64,000 bases of DNA. Source: Kibdelosporangium persicum. Its GTDB lineage: Bacteria > Actinomycetota > Actinomycetes > Mycobacteriales > Pseudonocardiaceae. The position numbers and the translations under genes were made by a program. Positions 1-8,247 of this stretch are shown one piece after another. The notes below the pieces were generated by a model. It saw only the letters and a program-made list of their open reading frames with translations. It did no database searches and had not been told where the DNA came from. The stretch covers positions 439,987 to 503,986 of the forward strand of contig NZ_JAAATY010000001.1 of the NCBI RefSeq assembly GCF_013280595.1, given 5' to 3'. Each line of letters starts with the position of its first letter. The first letter of the stretch is position 1.

Positions 1-121
1 GGTAGTTCGGGGGGAGTTGCTTCACGCGCGCCTTGTACTGCCGCCATCGACGCTTGTCGCCGATCACCGTCGTGATGAACTTGGCGATCAAGCCGTCCTT
101 GTCCGTGTCGGACATGGTCAT
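1..121 (-). CDS. DUF1048 family protein, 3' part cut by window edge
   Basis: Only the N-terminal 40 residues are present; the gene runs off the left edge. The visible peptide contains the stretches FITTVIGDKRRWRQYKARV and LPPNY, which I recognise as typical of the DUF1048 family, small cytoplasmic helical proteins of unknown function that commonly follow PadR genes. The ATG at 121 overlaps the PadR stop (ATGA), so the two are translationally coupled. A second in-frame ATG at 115 lies at a better distance from the AAAGGAGG ribosome site and may be the true start. Function is unknown; the operon link to PadR is seen directly. Confidence 0.75.
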   Translation of the reverse strand, partial: MTMSDTDKDGLIAKFITTVIGDKRRWRQYKARVKQLPPNY

Positions 122-447
122 GTGCCTCCTTTGTGGAGCTGTTCGAGCCGTTCGGAGAGAAAGCTCCAGGTCTTCCAGAACTCGTCGAGGTGTCGGCGTC
201 CCTGAGCGTTGAGCGAGTAGACCTTGCGTGGCGGTCCCTTCTCGGACGGGACCTTCGCCACGTCGACGAAACCGCGTTGCTCGATCCTGATCAGCAACGC
301 GTAGACGGTGCCCTCGGCGATGTCGGAGAAACCCTGCTCCCGCAACCACGCCGTGATCTCGTAGCCGTACGCGGACCGGCCGGACAGGATCGCCAGCACG
401 ATGCCCTCCAGCACGCCCTTGAGCATCTCCGTCATCTGCTTACTCAC
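118..447 (-). CDS. PadR family transcriptional regulator
   Basis: A 109-residue winged-helix regulator. The N-terminal part carries the PadR pattern: LAILSGRSAYGYEITAWL, then the recognition region and the wing sequence GTVYALLIRIEQRGFV, and a short C-terminal dimerisation helix. Length is normal for the short PadR subfamily. PadR proteins are usually ligand-sensing repressors of transport or stress genes. The start is GTG 447, preceded by GAGGAGG at a 6-nt distance. It is followed by a coupled DUF1048 gene. A 30-bp dyad lies 23 bp upstream and is a candidate autoregulatory operator. The ligand cannot be inferred. Confidence 0.9.
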   Translation of the reverse strand: MSKQMTEMLKGVLEGIVLAILSGRSAYGYEITAWLREQGFSDIAEGTVYALLIRIEQRGFVDVAKVPSEKGPPRKVYSLNAQGRRHLDEFWKTWSFLSERLEQLHKGGT

Positions 448-470
448 GGACCACCTCCTCGTGGTACCCA

Positions 471-500
471 GTGATGCTGAGTACCGGTAGATAGTAACAC
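471..500. promoter_or_regulatory. Candidate PadR operator (30-bp dyad)
   Basis: The 30-bp stretch is palindromic at 20 of 30 positions around a central TACCGGTA; the outer ends are GTG and CAC. It lies in the space between the PadR gene and the divergent acyl-CoA dehydrogenase-like gene, where an autoregulatory PadR site would be expected. Assignment to PadR is inference from position and symmetry. Confidence 0.45.
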
Positions 501-542
501 TGAATAGTGGTTCGGCAAGCCCTCCGGGTGACTTCCGGGAAG

Positions 543-561
543 TTAGGGCAACCTAACCTGA
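543..561 (+). promoter_or_regulatory. Iron-box-like site (IdeR/DmdR type)
   Basis: The 19-bp stretch begins TTAGG and contains CTAACCT near its right end. It matches the actinobacterial IdeR/DmdR1 box (TTAGGTTAG-S-CTAACCTAA) at about 14 of 19 positions, counted by eye. An inner perfect dyad GTTAGG-GCAA-CCTAAC is visible at 542-557. It lies 20 bp before the start of the acyl-CoA dehydrogenase-like gene, where a bound repressor would block transcription. Iron control is inferred. Confidence 0.45.
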
Positions 562-580
562 AAATGGTTATGATGGTCGA

Positions 581-1579
581 ATGACTGATCTGGTTGAGCG
601 TGCGCGGTGGATCGCGGACACGGTGTTGTTCCCGGATGCCTCGCAGGTCGACGCGAGCGGCGTCATCCCCGAGAGCCACTTCCGTGTCATGGCGGCTGAA
701 GGCCTGTACGGTGTCGCGGCCCCGGCGGCAGGCCTGGAACCCGCCGACCTCGTCGGGGTGATCGAAGTACTGGCGGGCGGCTGTCTGGCCACGACGTTCA
801 CCTGGATCCAGCACCACGTCACGGTCATCGGCCTGGCCAACACGCGGAACGCCGGCCTGCGTGCCCAATACCTCGATGACCTCGCCGCGGGCCGGAAACG
901 CAGCGGCGTCGCCTTCGCCGGTGCCCTGGCGGATCCGCCGCGCCTGCGGGCGTCCCGAGTGGACGGTGGATGGATCTTCGACGGCGATGCGCCCTTCGTG
1001 AGCGGCTGGGGCATCGTGGACGTCCTGCAGTTGTCCGGCAACGCGCAGGACGGCATCGTCAACGCCTTGGTGGACGCCAAAGGCTTGGCCGCGCAGCCGT
1101 ACGAACTGGTGTCGTTGCAGGCCACGGCAACCGTGCGGCTGAAGTTCGACAAGCTGTTCATCCCGGACGCGCGGATCATCGGAGTGCTGCCGCTGGAGCA
1201 GTTCCAGGCGACGCAGCACATCGGCTCCCGGCTGAACGGTGCCTTGCCGACCGGGCTTGCCCTGCGCTGCGCCCGGCTGTTGGACGAACACGGCCGGGCG
1301 CAGGCCGCGGCCGCGATTCGTGGCCGGATCGACGAAGTCCGGGCCGCGTTGGACGCGGGCATGGCCGACCCCGAGTCGTTGCCCGCGGCCCGCGCGGCAG
1401 CGTCCGAACTGGCCTATCGCGCGGCCGCGGCCGTGGTGGTCGCTGAAGGCTCCCCGGCGGTGGTCGCCGGTGGTCACGGCCAACGCCTTGTCCGCGAGGC
1501 ACTTTTCACCCTCGTGGCCGGAAGCCGCACGCCGATGAAGAACGCGTTGCTGGACGTGCTGACGTCCCAGCAGGCATGA
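581..1579 (+). CDS. Acyl-CoA dehydrogenase-like flavoprotein (short)
   Basis: A 332-residue protein that resembles the acyl-CoA dehydrogenase family. The N-terminal helical domain includes residues 30-60 (MAAEGLYGVAAP). A middle beta domain has a conserved-type stretch near residues 135-150 (GWIFDGDAPFVSGWG). The C-terminal helical bundle ends with SRTPMKNALLDVL. It is shorter than the usual 380-400 residues, with the loss mainly in the C-terminal bundle, so substrate and activity are uncertain. An iron-box-like site precedes it. The next genes are a small peptide and a YcaO protein on the same strand, so it could act as a flavin oxidase on the modified peptide in place of a SagB-type dehydrogenase, but that is only inference. 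Confidence 0.7.
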   Translation: MTDLVERARWIADTVLFPDASQVDASGVIPESHFRVMAAEGLYGVAAPAAGLEPADLVGVIEVLAGGCLATTFTWIQHHVTVIGLANTRNAGLRAQYLDDLAAGRKRSGVAFAGALADPPRLRASRVDGGWIFDGDAPFVSGWGIVDVLQLSGNAQDGIVNALVDAKGLAAQPYELVSLQATATVRLKFDKLFIPDARIIGVLPLEQFQATQHIGSRLNGALPTGLALRCARLLDEHGRAQAAAAIRGRIDEVRAALDAGMADPESLPAARAAASELAYRAAAAVVVAEGSPAVVAGGHGQRLVREALFTLVAGSRTPMKNALLDVLTSQQA

Positions 1580-1607
1580 TACCGGTGCGACTGCTCCGAT
1601 CGGATGT

Positions 1608-1637
1608 CGTCCACTGTGAGGATCACACATGTGGACG
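1608..1637. promoter_or_regulatory. Nested inverted repeat before peptide gene
   Basis: Outer arms CGTCCAC (1608-1614) and GTGGACG (1631-1637) enclose inner arms TGTGA (1615-1619) and TCACA (1623-1627) with a 3-nt loop and a 3-nt bulge. The structure could be a weak terminator for the dehydrogenase-like gene or an operator for the downstream peptide/YcaO pair. No T-run follows, so I favour a regulatory site. Confidence 0.35.
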
Positions 1638-1724
1638 GTGGAATACCGCACTGGCGCGAGGGATCGCCCGGCGAGACCATTCATGGGACCTGTTGGTGCG
1701 GTAACGCCATGGATAGGACGTCAC

Positions 1725-1880
1725 ATGACTGTTCTCGATGACATCCTCGCGCAGATGACCACGAAGTCGCCGGCCGAGCCCGCCGGCCTGCTCATCGAAC
1801 GGTTCGACCACTGGCACAATCCGGCCGACGCGATGGTGCTGCCGACCAGGACCGGCTGCTCCGCGGGCGAAACGGACTGA
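1725..1880 (+). CDS. Candidate RiPP precursor peptide (51 aa)
   Basis: A short peptide starting at ATG 1725 (AGGAC about 8 nt upstream), stopping 2 nt before the YcaO gene. The N-terminal part (residues 1-36) is acidic and amphipathic, with DDILAQM and LLIERFDHW, and looks like a leader. The tail TRTGCSAGETD holds one Cys, one Ser and three Thr, the residues that YcaO cyclodehydratases turn into azolines. In-frame extension upstream to GTG 1629 is possible but has no better ribosome site. I do not recognise the family. The call rests on size, position before a leader-binding YcaO fusion and the polar Cys-containing C-terminus. Confidence 0.5.
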   Translation: MTVLDDILAQMTTKSPAEPAGLLIERFDHWHNPADAMVLPTRTGCSAGETD

Positions 1881-1882
1881 CA

Positions 1883-4141
1883 ATGGCCGAGACCGGGCCC
1901 GCTTGGCCGATCGGCTTCAAGCGTCACCTGCGGGCCGAGGTCGCCGAAGGCGACGGAGTGTTCGTGTTCGCCGAAGACGGCGTGACTGTGTTACGTGGCA
2001 CGGGAATCGGCGCGGTGGCGGGACTGCTGGACGTCCCGGCGCCGGCACCCGACCTGATGGCCGCCCGGCCAGGCGGCCTGGCGCCCGGCCAAGTCGGCCA
2101 CGTGCTCGCTCGGCTGGCCGAGTCCGGTCTGCTGTCCCATCGCCGCCCGGCACCGGGCTCCGATCCCGCCGCGGACGCCTACTGGGAGGCGGCCGGAATC
2201 GACCCAGCGGACGCCGTCACCGGGATCGACGGCGCACGCGTCAGAGTCGACGTCATCGGTGACGTCGACCCGGGCCCGGCTCGCACTGCCCTGGCGGGTA
2301 TCGGGCCCGTGCGCGTCGTCGGCGACGGTCCTGCGGATCTCGCGGTAGTGCTGTGCGACGACTACCTCAACCCCACGCTGGCCGAGGCCGACGCGGCCTG
2401 CCGTGCGGCTGGAATTCCTTGGCTGCCCGTCAAACCGCTCGGTACCAAGATCTGGCTCGGTCCCGTGTTCACTCCGGGGCCGGGCTGCTGGCACTGCCTC
2501 GCCGCCCGGTTGCGCGTACATCGGGTGGCCGAGTCATCCGCGCTGCTCGCGTTGGGACACTCCGGGCCCGCGCCGTACCCCCTCATCGCCACGCCCACAT
2601 CTGCCGCGCTCGCCGGGCACTTCGCAGCGATGGAGGTCAGTTCATGGCTGGCCGGCAGGCGGCGCCCGGGGCAGCGGTCCGTGTGGACGTTCGACACCCT
2701 CGGCCGGAGCACCGAATCGCACGAACTGCGGCCACGTCCACAGTGCCCGGTGTGCGGCGACCCAGGCCTGATGCGGGCACTGGCTCGGACGCCGGTCACG
2801 CTCAATTCACGTTCCACAGTGGACTCAGGCGGCGGCCACCGGTCCAGCACGGCTGTCGAGACACTGGACCGATACCGGCACCTGATCAGTCCGGTGACCG
2901 GTGTGGTCAAACAGATCCAGCAGGATAGTCGCGGTCCGGCGATGTTCAACTCGTTCCGGTCCGGCGCGAACCTCGCGGTATCCGGCCTGAGCATCGACAA
3001 CCTGCGCTCCGCGGTGCGGTTCGAGACCGGGGGCAAGGGGGTCACGCCGCTGGACGCGGAAGTCGGCGCGCTGTGCGAGGCGATCGAGCGCTACAGCGGC
3101 ACCTTCGCGGGCGACGAGGAACGAGTACCAGGGTCCTTGCGGTCGTTGGGTGATGACGCGATCCATCCCAACACCTGCCAGCTCTACGACCCGCGGCAGT
3201 ACACGCGGCGGCGGGCCTGGAACGCCGCACACGCGCCTTTCCAGTACGTCTGCGATCCGCTGGACGTCGACGCCGAGCTCGACTGGACTCCGGTGTGGTC
3301 ACTGACGAACCGTCGTTTCCGCCTGCTGCCGACCGGCCTGCTGTACTTCAACGCCCCGGCCGCACCAGGACCCCGGTACGTTTTCGCCGACTCCAACGGA
3401 AACGCGGCGGGCAGCAGCCTGGAAGACGCTGTCCTGCAAGGTGCGTTGGAGATCGTGGAACGCGACGCGGTCGCCTTGTGGTGGTACAACCGCCTCACCA
3501 TGCCCGGGGTCGATCTCACCTCCTTCGCCGACGAGTGGATCGCGGGCCTGCGCGAGGTCTACGCCGAACTCGGCCGCGAACTGTGGGTCCTCGACGTCAC
3601 CTCGGACGTCGGCATCCCGGTCATGGTCGCGGTGTCCCGCAAGCTCGGCCCCGGCCCGGAGGACATCACGTTCGGATTCGGGGCACACCTCGACCCGCGC
3701 ATCGCCCTGCGGCGGGCGCTGACCGAGCTGAACCAGCTCATGCCTCCGTTGATCGCCAGTGATGACGCGTACGGCTGTGAGGACATCGACGCGGTCCGGT
3801 GGTGGCAGGAAGCGACTTTGGCGGGGCAGCCGTACCTCGCGCCCGCGCGCTCGGTCCGGCCGCGAACCCCGGCGGACTACCCGGACCTGACCGGCGACGA
3901 CCTACTTGACGAAGTGAACCTGGTGCGCGCCAGGCTGGAGCGGCTGGGCCTGGAGGTGCTGGTCCTCGACCAGACCCGGCCGGACACCGGCCTGCCGGTG
4001 GTCAAGGTGATCGTGCCGGGCATGCGGCACTTCTGGACCCGTTTCGCACCAGGCAGGTTGTTCGACGTCCCGGTCCGGCAGGGCCTGCTTTCCCGGCCAC
4101 GCCGGTACGACGAGCTCAACCCGTACCCGATGTTCCTGTAG
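1883..4141 (+). CDS. TOMM cyclodehydratase: leader-binding E1-like domain fused to YcaO
   Basis: A 752-residue fusion. Residues 1-330 resemble the ocin-ThiF/E1-like partner of TOMM cyclodehydratases, with a leader-binding N-terminus and paired CWHC (about residue 202) and CPVC (about residue 288) motifs that would bind zinc. Residues 335-752 are a YcaO domain: FRSGANLAVSG, then GGKGVTPLDAEVGALCEAIE, the ATP/Mg-binding region. The C-terminus ends ELNPYPMFL, a variant of the proline-rich tail (PxPxP) that is catalytically important in azoline-forming YcaO proteins. Known family members use ATP to cyclise Cys/Ser/Thr of a precursor peptide to thiazoline or oxazoline. The 51-residue peptide directly upstream is the likely substrate. 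No SagB-type dehydrogenase or exporter is seen beside it. Confidence 0.85.
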   Translation: MAETGPAWPIGFKRHLRAEVAEGDGVFVFAEDGVTVLRGTGIGAVAGLLDVPAPAPDLMAARPGGLAPGQVGHVLARLAESGLLSHRRPAPGSDPAADAYWEAAGIDPADAVTGIDGARVRVDVIGDVDPGPARTALAGIGPVRVVGDGPADLAVVLCDDYLNPTLAEADAACRAAGIPWLPVKPLGTKIWLGPVFTPGPGCWHCLAARLRVHRVAESSALLALGHSGPAPYPLIATPTSAALAGHFAAMEVSSWLAGRRRPGQRSVWTFDTLGRSTESHELRPRPQCPVCGDPGLMRALARTPVTLNSRSTVDSGGGHRSSTAVETLDRYRHLISPVTGVVKQIQQDSRGPAMFNSFRSGANLAVSGLSIDNLRSAVRFETGGKGVTPLDAEVGALCEAIERYSGTFAGDEERVPGSLRSLGDDAIHPNTCQLYDPRQYTRRRAWNAAHAPFQYVCDPLDVDAELDWTPVWSLTNRRFRLLPTGLLYFNAPAAPGPRYVFADSNGNAAGSSLEDAVLQGALEIVERDAVALWWYNRLTMPGVDLTSFADEWIAGLREVYAELGRELWVLDVTSDVGIPVMVAVSRKLGPGPEDITFGFGAHLDPRIALRRALTELNQLMPPLIASDDAYGCEDIDAVRWWQEATLAGQPYLAPARSVRPRTPADYPDLTGDDLLDEVNLVRARLERLGLEVLVLDQTRPDTGLPVVKVIVPGMRHFWTRFAPGRLFDVPVRQGLLSRPRRYDELNPYPMFL

Positions 4142-4220
4142 CCGCAAGGCGTTCCGCGCACGCTGAAACGGCCTTTCCCTCGCCTTCGCTCCTCGTCGCC
4201 AGTGATCGCCATCACTACAA

Positions 4221-4248
4221 TGGGACCAACTTCGCCATTGGGACAACT
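4221..4248 (+). promoter_or_regulatory. Direct repeat before kinase gene
   Basis: TGGGACCAACT (4221-4231) and TGGGACAACT (4239-4248) form a direct repeat with an 18-bp period in the 127-bp space before the double histidine kinase. Just upstream AGTGAT-CGCC-ATCACT (4201-4216) is a small dyad. Both could be regulator sites for this promoter; which protein binds is unknown. Confidence 0.3.
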
Positions 4249-4268
4249 GGGGTACTGGGGGCCTGTTG

Positions 4269-6581
4269 ATGACGGCTGACCGGGATGGGCCATACCTGGC
4301 GCCGAAAGTGGCCGCGGCGATCGTCGCGGTCGACTTCTGCTGCTACAGCGCGTTCGGGCTGTTACAGATGCTCGACGCGGACGCGGGCGTGCTCGAGCTG
4401 GCGGTCGGTGTGCTGCTGATGGCCATGATGTTGTCCTTCCACATGCTCTTCTTCCACCAGTGGCGCAACTACCTGCTGCTGGGAGTCCAGGCTCTGCTGG
4501 CGTACGTGCCGATCATCTGGTTCGGGCAGGCGTGGATCGGCATGCCGAGTTTCCTGGCGGGCAGGATTCTGCTGTTGCTCCCGTCGGTGGCGGGCTGGCT
4601 GTCGTTCGCGGGGATCGTGCTGCTCACCGCCCTGGCGCAGGCGGCGGTGAACGACTCGATGCTGGACGTCATCTACACCACAGTCACCACAGCGTTGTTC
4701 GGCCTGGCCATCTACGGGCTGACCTGGCTGTCGAAACTGGTCACCCGGTTGCACGACGCACACAGCGAACTGGCCAACTGCGCGGTGACGGACGAGCGGC
4801 TGCGGTTCGCCAGAGACCTGCACGACCTGCTCGGCCTGAGCCTGTCGGCCATCTCGTTGCGCGGTGCGACCGCGCTGCGGCTACTGGCCCGCAGTCCTTC
4901 GCTGGCCAAGGAAGAACTGTCCGGAATCCTCGACGTGGCACGCCGGGCGCTCGCCGATGTCCGTGTGGTGGCAGGCGGTTATCACGAGCTGTCGTTGGAG
5001 GACGAGTGCGAGGCCGCGGAGTCGATGCTGTCCTCGGCGGACATGAAGACCACAGTGGACCTGACAGGCGAGCCCATGCCGGCTTCGGTGCGGACCGCGT
5101 TGGCCAGGGTGTTACGGGAGGGCGTGACGAACGTGTTGCGCCACAGCAAGGGCACGCGGTGCGAGATCACCGTTCGGAAGGACGGCGGCGACGCGGTTCT
5201 GAAGGTCGTCAACGACGGCGCCACCGTCGAACAACAGGAGCGGATCAACGAAGGCAGCGGCGGCATCCAGAACCTCAGGCACCGGGTCGCCGAGCTCGGC
5301 GGGGACCTGACCGCGGGGCGGCTGGACGGCGAGAAGTTCGAGCTGCGGGCCCGTATTCCGTTACTCGCCTCGCCGGAAGATCGAGAGGCCAAGCCGGAGT
5401 GGGTTGCGCCGCGCGGGGGTTGGCGGCCACGTCAAGAACCACCACGCTGGCTGCTGACCGCCGTGCTGTGCCTGACCTGCCTGTCCGCGGCCATCCACGT
5501 GTTGTACCAAGCTGACACGACGGTCGACCTGTGGGTGAACCTCGGCATCCTGCTTTCGTTGCTGGCGTTGCAGCTCGGCTATTTCAGCCGGCCGACCCGC
5601 CGGCTGTCGTCCGCGTCCGGCTACCTGATGCTCGGCCTGATGGCCGTGCTGGCGAGCGCGCCCGTGGTGCTGTGCGGCGCGGACTGGGTGAGCCTGCCCG
5701 GCCTTCTCGCGGGCAGTACGTTGCTGGTGCTTCCACCGCGGTTCGCTTGGGTGGCGTTCGGCGCCGTCGTCGCCGCCACCGGCTGGGGACGCGGGTACTT
5801 CGACGCTCCGGAACTCAGCGTGGCCTTCACCGTGATCGCCACGGTGACCAACGGCCTGATCGTGTACGGCCTGACCTGGTTGTCGCGCCTGGTGACCGAC
5901 CTCGAAGCGGCACGAATGGAACTCGCCCGGCGCGCGGTGGCAGGCGAACGGCTGCGGTTCGCCAGGGACCTGCACGACCTGTTGGGGCTCAGCCTGTCCG
6001 CGATCACGTTGAAGTGCGAGCTGACCCGCAGGCTGATCGCCATCGACCCGGTCAAGGCGCGGGCGGAACTGATGACGATCCAGGACCTGACCCGGCAGGC
6101 ACTGACCGACGTGCGCTCGGTGGCCAGCGGCTACCAGAACGTCTCCCTGGACGCGGAATCGCAGGCCGTCCGGTCGCTGCTGGCGGCCGCGGACGTGACT
6201 GTCCGGATGGAGACCAGATACGGCGCGCTGCCCGCGAAGGTCCGGACCGTGCTCGCCGCCCTGCTGCGGGAAGGTGTGACGAACGCTTTGCGGCACAGCA
6301 AGGTCCGGCGCTGCGAGATCGTGATCAGGCAGGACGGTGAAACGGTGACGCTGCAGATCGTCAATGACGGTGCGGCGGCGGGAACTTCGGGTGGTGACGA
6401 TTCCCTTGGCGGCAGCGGAATCCGCAACCTGGCGCACCGGGTCCGGGCCCTGGGCGGCGAACTGTCCGCGCGACCGATCCCCGGTGGCCGGTTCAGGTTA
6501 CGGGCGACCCTGCCCACCCAGGTCGAGTCGGCCGGTCACAGCGACGAGGCCGTGGGCGTCATTTCGACCGCGGTGTGGTGA
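4269..6581 (+). CDS. Tandem-duplicated NarL-type sensor histidine kinase
   Basis: A 770-residue membrane kinase made of two complete sensor kinases in one chain. Each half has several hydrophobic segments (about residues 12-160 and 400-545), a HisKA_3 dimerisation segment and a HATPase_c domain. The phosphoacceptor motif RFARDLHDLLGLSLSAI is identical in both halves, with His at about residues 185 and 569, a period of 384. Both ATPase domains keep LREGVTN, a VNDGA turn and a terminal glycine-rich box. ATG 4269 is chosen; TTG 4266 is also possible. The gene converges with a LuxR-type response regulator, its likely partner. Whether both catalytic halves work cannot be told from sequence. Confidence 0.88.
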   Translation: MTADRDGPYLAPKVAAAIVAVDFCCYSAFGLLQMLDADAGVLELAVGVLLMAMMLSFHMLFFHQWRNYLLLGVQALLAYVPIIWFGQAWIGMPSFLAGRILLLLPSVAGWLSFAGIVLLTALAQAAVNDSMLDVIYTTVTTALFGLAIYGLTWLSKLVTRLHDAHSELANCAVTDERLRFARDLHDLLGLSLSAISLRGATALRLLARSPSLAKEELSGILDVARRALADVRVVAGGYHELSLEDECEAAESMLSSADMKTTVDLTGEPMPASVRTALARVLREGVTNVLRHSKGTRCEITVRKDGGDAVLKVVNDGATVEQQERINEGSGGIQNLRHRVAELGGDLTAGRLDGEKFELRARIPLLASPEDREAKPEWVAPRGGWRPRQEPPRWLLTAVLCLTCLSAAIHVLYQADTTVDLWVNLGILLSLLALQLGYFSRPTRRLSSASGYLMLGLMAVLASAPVVLCGADWVSLPGLLAGSTLLVLPPRFAWVAFGAVVAATGWGRGYFDAPELSVAFTVIATVTNGLIVYGLTWLSRLVTDLEAARMELARRAVAGERLRFARDLHDLLGLSLSAITLKCELTRRLIAIDPVKARAELMTIQDLTRQALTDVRSVASGYQNVSLDAESQAVRSLLAAADVTVRMETRYGALPAKVRTVLAALLREGVTNALRHSKVRRCEIVIRQDGETVTLQIVNDGAAAGTSGGDDSLGGSGIRNLAHRVRALGGELSARPIPGGRFRLRATLPTQVESAGHSDEAVGVISTAVW

Positions 6582-6615
6582 GCACAGGCCGCATCCGGCC
6601 CGGCGAGCCGTCAAC

Positions 6616-7221
6616 CTAGAGCCAGCCGGCTTCGCGGGCGATCCGGATGGCGTCCAACCGGTTGCGGCCCTGTAACTTCGTCACGCTCGTCGTGAGGTAG
6701 TTGCGCACGGTTCCCAGCGACAGGTTGAGGTCGGCCGCGATGTCGGTCGGATTCTTGCCGTCCGCGGCCATCCTCAGCACCTGGATCTCCCGGTTGGTCA
6801 GCGGGCATTCCGTGCTGCCCCAGGCGGCCACGGCCAGGTCGCCGTCCACCACTCGGCGACCGGCCGCGACTCCGCGCACGGCGTTGGCCAGTTCGTCGGC
6901 GGGCGAGTCCTTGAGGATGAACCCGCTGACGCTGGCCGACAACGCACGCCGCAACGTGCCCGGACGGCCCAGGTTGGTCAGGATCAACGTGCGGCAGGTG
7001 GGAACGCGGTGGTGGATCTCGCCTGCCGCGTCCAGTCCGTCCTTGCGCGGCAGGTCTATGTCGATCACGGCGACGTCCGGGCGGGTACGTAAGGCCGCGG
7101 GCAGGATCTCGTCGCCCTCGGCGACCTCGGCCACGACTTCGATGTCGGGTTCGAGGTTCAGCAACGCGGCCAGCGCGCCGCGGATCATGTGCACGTCCTC
7201 GGCCAGCAGTACCTTGATCAT
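6616..7221 (-). CDS. NarL/LuxR-type response regulator
   Basis: A 201-residue regulator. An N-terminal receiver domain begins MIKVLLAEDVHM and has the phosphoacceptor stretch VAVIDIDLPRKDG. A C-terminal LuxR helix-turn-helix has LTNREIQVLRMAADGKNP and SLGTVRNYLTTSVTKLQ. The start at 7221 is chosen because GGGGGACTG lies just before it; a longer frame to 7257 has no such support. It faces the tandem histidine kinase gene, with only 34 bp between the stops, so the two probably form a two-component system. Its target is unknown; the SARP gene next door on the same strand is a candidate. Confidence 0.9.
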   Translation of the reverse strand: MIKVLLAEDVHMIRGALAALLNLEPDIEVVAEVAEGDEILPAALRTRPDVAVIDIDLPRKDGLDAAGEIHHRVPTCRTLILTNLGRPGTLRRALSASVSGFILKDSPADELANAVRGVAAGRRVVDGDLAVAAWGSTECPLTNREIQVLRMAADGKNPTDIAADLNLSLGTVRNYLTTSVTKLQGRNRLDAIRIAREAGWL

Positions 7222-7314
7222 CAGTCCCCCCTCACTGATCGACCATGGCCCAGCCAACGGGCCGATCGGGCGTTATGTCCGAGTTTAGCCCGCAACTGGC
7301 AACTGGCAGGGGGT

Positions 7315-8112
7315 CTATCGTCCCGGCTGGTCGTCGGAGAGCAGGCCCAGCAGCAACTGCTGCAGTTCCCGGCCCGGTTCCAGACCCAGCTCCCTGACCA
7401 GCGTGGTTCGCAGTTCGTGGTACGTGTACACGGCCTCACCGCGCCGGCCGCTGCGCTGGAGGACCTGGATCAACTGGGCGTGCACCTGTTCGTCCAACGG
7501 GTTCTCGGTGGCCAGCGCCCGCAGTTCGCCGAGCAGTTCCCGGTGCATGCCCGCTTCGATCTCGGCCTGTATCCGCAGGTTGTGCGCGTTGCGCCGACGC
7601 TCCTGCAACTCCGCCGCGTAGGCGGTGAGCCGGGGCCCGCACTCGACGTTGGCCAGTGGGGGACCGGACCACAACGACATCGCGGAGCGCAAGATCCCGG
7701 CCGCCTCGGCGTACCGCTGCTCCGCCATGGCCGCGCGGCCTTGTTCATAGCGCCTGCGGAAATGGAACACGTCGACCTGATCCGGCTCGATCGCCAACTG
7801 GTAACCGCCGGTCCTGGTCCGCACGAAGTTTTTCGGATCGTCGGTGAAACCGTTGTCCTTCGCGAGTTTCCGCAGGTGATAAACGTACGTCTGCATGGTT
7901 CGCTGCGCGCTGGCGGGCCGTACGTCCCACCACAGTTCCCGGCGCAGTGATTCGCTGGTGACGGTCATTCCCGGCTGTGCGAGCAGCATTGCCAGCAGCT
8001 GCAGCAACTTCGGGGCGTTCGGCGTGCAGTCACGCCCGTCGAAGCTGATCTCGACCGGGCCGAGCAGGGTGAACGTCACCCGGGCCTGGCTAGCGGATCG
8101 GCCACTGTCCAT
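7315..8112 (-). CDS. SARP family pathway activator
   Basis: A 265-residue protein with the standard SARP layout: an OmpR-like winged helix at residues 12-100 (FTLLGPVEISFDG, then TMQTYVYHLRKLA) and a bacterial transcriptional activation domain to the C-terminus (VDVFHFRRRYEQG, ending LGLEPGRELQQLLLGLL). The start at 8112 is supported by AAGGGGGAA before it. SARPs activate secondary-metabolite operons by binding heptamer direct repeats at 11-bp intervals next to the -10 box. Exactly such a site lies between this gene and the divergent DAHP synthase operon. Its closest relative in the window is the SARP at 19718-20527. Confidence 0.9.
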   Translation of the reverse strand: MDSGRSASQARVTFTLLGPVEISFDGRDCTPNAPKLLQLLAMLLAQPGMTVTSESLRRELWWDVRPASAQRTMQTYVYHLRKLAKDNGFTDDPKNFVRTRTGGYQLAIEPDQVDVFHFRRRYEQGRAAMAEQRYAEAAGILRSAMSLWSGPPLANVECGPRLTAYAAELQERRRNAHNLRIQAEIEAGMHRELLGELRALATENPLDEQVHAQLIQVLQRSGRRGEAVYTYHELRTTLVRELGLEPGRELQQLLLGLLSDDQPGR

Positions 8113-8247
8113 CAAGTTCCCCCTTCGTGCTTCGTCAGGTTCGAGAAACTGTCGCAAAAGTTTCCAGCGCCACGGCAGTGAAGCGGGACATGTGGTTGAG
8201 GTGAATCAATACCGGTGCGCCCTGTGTGAAATTCATGGTCCGGGGCG

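Noticed and set aside
581-1579. Acyl-CoA dehydrogenase-like gene as a sugar nitrosynthase
   Set aside because: It is about 60-70 residues shorter than nitrosynthases, lies outside the SARP operons and sits with the YcaO locus.
440-1684. Long antisense reading frame over the acyl-CoA dehydrogenase-like gene
   Set aside because: It is low-complexity, Arg/Gly/His-rich and without recognisable motifs, a typical high-GC shadow. Similar long antisense frames at 9073-10833, 39370-41685 and 56877-59630 were rejected for the same reason.
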